A stretch of DNA of 7,674 nucleotides from Halanaerobiaceae bacterium. GTDB lineage: Bacteria; Bacillota; Halanaerobiia; Halanaerobiales; DTU029. Of this stretch, positions 5,895 to 7,674 are shown one piece after another. Location: NCBI GenBank assembly GCA_012521855.1, contig JAAYLO010000320.1, positions 1 through 7,674 on the forward strand, given 5' to 3'. Made by a program: the position numbers and the translations under genes. The notes below the pieces were generated by a model. The model saw only the letters and a list, made by a program, of their open reading frames with translations. It had not been told where the DNA came from and ran no database searches. Position 1 is the stretch's first letter, and every line of letters begins with the position of its first letter.

Positions 5895-6406
5895 TGAAAA
5901 AAGAAATGATCCGGGATGAAAGGATTATATTTCAACAGAGAAAAATATTCAGTGAAGCTTTTCTCATTATATATTTCGGGCTACAGATCTCTTTATTGCT
6001 TCAACTGCTTGTTTTTGATGTCCAGTTTACTCAGGTTGCTGCAGAATTCATTCTCTTTATGTTAGCTTCTATTTACATTATAGTAAGATATGTTGCTGCT
6101 GGTATAGATCTTTTTGGGTTTTTTGAGGAGGGTAGTACTGATAGACATAAAATAACCGTTACACTCAGTATAGTTTTTGGTATTATTATAGCAGCAGCCA
6201 CAACGATATTACTGGTCAAGGATTATGGCCTGGAGGAAATGGGAGGGGCAGCTGGTGTTGCATTGTCCGGTCTTGTCTTTTTTGTTTTATCCTCATTACT
6301 CTTTTACATAGTATGTAAATTTCTCAACAATATAATCTATAAAAAAATCAGAAACAACTGGAAGATGACTAGCACAGGGGGACGGTTCTCCTGTGCTGTT
6401 TTATAA
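5894..6406 (+). CDS. DUF6773-like four-helix membrane protein with repeat-derived C-terminus
   Basis: The ATG at 5894 overlaps the XRE stop (TGATG) and has GGGAGGGAGA upstream. A TTG at 5891 is in frame but badly placed. The protein has 170 residues. MKKEMIRDERIIFQQRKIFSEAF is a charged amphipathic start characteristic of the family. Four hydrophobic helices follow at about 23-42, 48-70, 87-107 and 119-142, then a basic stretch (NNIIYKKIRNNWK). The last residues, STGGRFSCA (160-168), are encoded by a palindromic REP-like element at 6371-6397, so the native tail appears replaced. The usual family tail is, from memory, short, charged and cytoplasmic. It is co-transcribed with the XRE regulator and followed by a terminator. 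The function is unknown. A role as a membrane partner or sensor for the regulator is inferred only from the pairing. Confidence 0.85.
   Translation: MKKEMIRDERIIFQQRKIFSEAFLIIYFGLQISLLLQLLVFDVQFTQVAAEFILFMLASIYIIVRYVAAGIDLFGFFEEGSTDRHKITVTLSIVFGIIIAAATTILLVKDYGLEEMGGAAGVALSGLVFFVLSSLLFYIVCKFLNNIIYKKIRNNWKMTSTGGRFSCAVL
6371..6397 (+). repeat. REP-like palindromic element with GGGGACGGTTCT core
   Basis: AGCACAGG (6371-6378) and CCTGTGCT (6390-6397) form a perfect 8-bp stem around an 11-base loop, GGGACGGTTCT. The motif CACAGGGGGACGGTTCT followed by a complementary arm is one I recognise as a recurrent short palindrome scattered in clostridial genomes, probably moved by Y1/RAYT-type transposases. 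That assignment is from memory, and only one copy lies in this window. It is read in frame as the last codons of the membrane protein gene. Confidence 0.65.
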
Positions 6407-6427
6407 GTCGGAATAGATTTTTGGCGG

Positions 6428-6463
6428 TCAGGCTTGAATGGTTAGTCTAAGCCTGATTTTTTT
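6428..6463 (+). terminator. Rho-independent terminator of the XRE/DUF6773 operon
   Basis: TCAGGCTT (6428-6435) and AAGCCTGA (6449-6456) pair perfectly around a 13-base loop and are followed by seven T (6457-6463). It lies 22 bases after the membrane protein stop. Confidence 0.92.
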
Positions 6464-6593
6464 ACTCAATAAAAAAGAGGGTCAATTATCAGATGGTAAA
6501 ATATTTTTTTATAATTACTATATCATTTATGAAAATTATTCTCTGATTATTTAAGCAGCCTGTACAGGGAATATTATGAAACAGGGTGGCACC

Positions 6594-6920
6594 ATGTACA
6601 AAGTACTCATTGTGGAAGACAGCAAATCTCTCTGTAATAATATAAAAGAGGGCATTTGCAGATGGGTTTTGACGGTGTTGCAGTTGAAAAATTTGCAGAC
6701 ATATAACAGGAGTGTGCCAGAAACAATCCCCATCCGGGCATAATGGATATAAGTTTACCCTATTTTGAGGGTTTTTACTGGTGTAGGGAGAGTCCAGCTT
6801 CTGCTTATATTTCTCTCTTCAAGAGACAGCAATATGGATATAGTGATGGCTGAGGAATCCGGATTATATATCTGCTTTATGGCTGCCACCCCGGTATTGA
6901 GTGGTTCTTATGAGGTATAA
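6594..6920 (+). pseudogene. Decayed BceR-like response regulator (receiver domain remnant)
   Basis: Three frames together spell an OmpR-type receiver domain close to the BceR/BraR subgroup. From the ATG at 6594: MYKVLIVEDSKSLCNNIKEGI. After a frameshift near 6656-6659: MGFDGVAVEKFADI, then an in-frame TAA (6704-6706), then IMDISLPYFEGFYWC with the phosphoacceptor Asp codon at 6746-6748. After another shift: LIFLSSRDSNMDIVMA (from 6804), followed by a YIC remnant near 6866-6875 that corresponds to the DDYICKPF region. The intact family reads roughly MDINLPYFDGFYWCRKIR ... PIIFLSSRDSNMDIVMA. The winged-helix DNA-binding half, histidine kinase and ABC transporter genes usually nearby are absent. 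Several independent lesions make a sequencing error unlikely. The exact 3' limit is not visible. The end given is the stop of the last matching frame. Confidence 0.85.
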
Positions 6921-7106
6921 CTTAATAATACCAAGGATAATATGCATTCGGTGTTTATAACCGTAGATGGCTTATTCTTTATCTTTACAGTAAGAAAATG
7001 CTATGCAGGGAGTTGAACACAGGATATTACCTGCTGATTTGAAGAAAGTCTATCACCTGGTAATCCGGAGAAGAGTAATATTTAAGTATATTTGCTAAAA
7101 TTAATG
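6921..7106. other. Non-coding stretch, no recognisable gene
   Basis: This stretch follows the response-regulator remnant. All frames have stops, and I see no clear DNA-binding-domain, kinase or transporter remnant. Short readable pieces (for example LPADLKKVYHLVIRR, about 7030-7075, joined across frames) are too weak to assign. It may be the fully decayed 3' half of the same gene. Confidence 0.4.
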
Positions 7107-7115
7107 TGATATAAT
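7107..7115 (+). promoter_or_regulatory. Extended -10 promoter candidate for the GNAT gene
   Basis: TG-A-TATAAT is a perfect extended -10 box. At 16-18 bases upstream there is only AT-rich sequence and no good -35 box, which extended -10 promoters tolerate. The leader to the start codon would be about 140 bases, with no clear riboswitch or attenuator fold visible. Confidence 0.5.
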
Positions 7116-7261
7116 TATTGTAATGGAAACATAGTAAGGACAGATGTATTTTGTACAAAATAAGTAAATTTTCTGTTCGATGAGCCGTGTCAGATAAGAT
7201 ATAAAGCATACCGTAATAAGCTAACAAAGCAATGGAAGTAAAAGATTGAGGAGACTTTTTT

Positions 7262-7674
7262 ATGAAATATGTAATAAGAGATATGGATAAGTTAGAGTAT
7301 AGGCTTCTGGAAAATTTTCTGTATGAAGCCATATTTGTTCCAGAAGGAGCTGTACCCCCGCCGGAAGATATAATTAAGAACCCAGACTTACAGGTGTATA
7401 TAGATTGTTTTGGAGGCAAAGAAGGGGATCTGGCTGTTGTTGCTGAGGTTGACAACAAAATTGTGGGTGCAGCCTGGACACGTATAATGAATGATTTTGG
7501 GCATATCGATGACGAAACACCGTCTCTTGCCATATCCCTGTATAAAGAGTACCGTGGTCATGGTATAGGAACAGCAATGATGAAAGAAATACTTGTAAGA
7601 TTAAAGTCAAGGGGATATAGGAAGACTTCCCTTTCAGTCCAGAAAGCAAATTATGCAGTCAGGATGTACCTGAA
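7262..7674 (+). CDS. GNAT family N-acetyltransferase, 3' end outside the window
   Basis: The ATG at 7262 has TTGAGGAGA eight bases upstream. The 137 visible residues read as a single GNAT domain, transferring acetyl from acetyl-CoA to an amine. Beta strands and motifs in order: MKYVIRDMDKLEYRLLENFL start, LAVVAEVDNKIVGAAWTRI (58-75, strands 2-4), LAISLYKEYRGHGIGTAMM (89-107) with the acetyl-CoA pyrophosphate loop R98-G-H-G-I-G103, and TSLSVQKANYAVRMYL (122-137), motif B, which normally continues as a Lys/Gly/Phe segment just beyond the edge. About 20-30 residues are missing if the length is usual. The insert FVPEGAVPPPEDIIKNPDLQVYI is characteristic of a Firmicutes subgroup with unknown substrate. 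It stands alone, downstream of the decayed response-regulator region. Confidence 0.93.
   Translation, partial: MKYVIRDMDKLEYRLLENFLYEAIFVPEGAVPPPEDIIKNPDLQVYIDCFGGKEGDLAVVAEVDNKIVGAAWTRIMNDFGHIDDETPSLAISLYKEYRGHGIGTAMMKEILVRLKSRGYRKTSLSVQKANYAVRMYL

Noticed and set aside
7027..7649. Reverse-strand open frames of 168 and 91 codons over the right end
   Set aside because: They are antisense to the clear GNAT gene and have no ribosome site or recognisable motif.

Overview
The window is AT-rich (roughly one third G+C by eye). It has strong AAGGAGGTGA-type ribosome sites, two TTGACA or TATAAT-like promoters, frequent rho-independent hairpins and protein families typical of anaerobic Firmicutes (DUF2935, clostridial-type MATE, small XRE regulator plus DUF6773-like membrane protein, BceR-type response regulator). 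It most likely comes from a low-GC clostridial or Halanaerobiales-like chromosome. No rRNA, tRNA, CRISPR array or intact transposase gene is visible.

Left part (1-2210): a two-gene unit on the + strand. The first gene, cut by the left edge, encodes a protein ending in 27 uninterrupted pentapeptide repeats. The second encodes a 428-residue protein with a basic/helical N-terminus, a hexapeptide linker encoded by eight 18-bp tandem repeats, a CxxC...H zinc-finger-like motif and an HNH/AHH-type nuclease core (VHHIIP ... NLIGLP ... WHGGPH). A perfect 11-bp hairpin with a T-tract ends the unit. This is the most interesting part: it looks like a toxin or effector module without an obvious immunity gene.

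Middle (2211-5400): ordinary single genes. These are a ferritin-like double-DUF2935 protein (-) with a TTG start, a membrane-anchored extracytoplasmic protein of unknown function (+), and a MATE efflux transporter (-), with a 14-bp bidirectional terminator between the last two.

Right part (5400-7674): a small XRE-family repressor translationally coupled to a four-helix membrane protein. Repeated ATATTACA/GATGTAA half-sites flank the promoter and suggest autoregulation. The last codons of the membrane protein gene lie in a short REP-like palindrome. A terminator follows, then an 850-base stretch without an intact gene that holds the decayed remains of a BceR-like response regulator. A GNAT acetyltransferase gene runs off the right edge.
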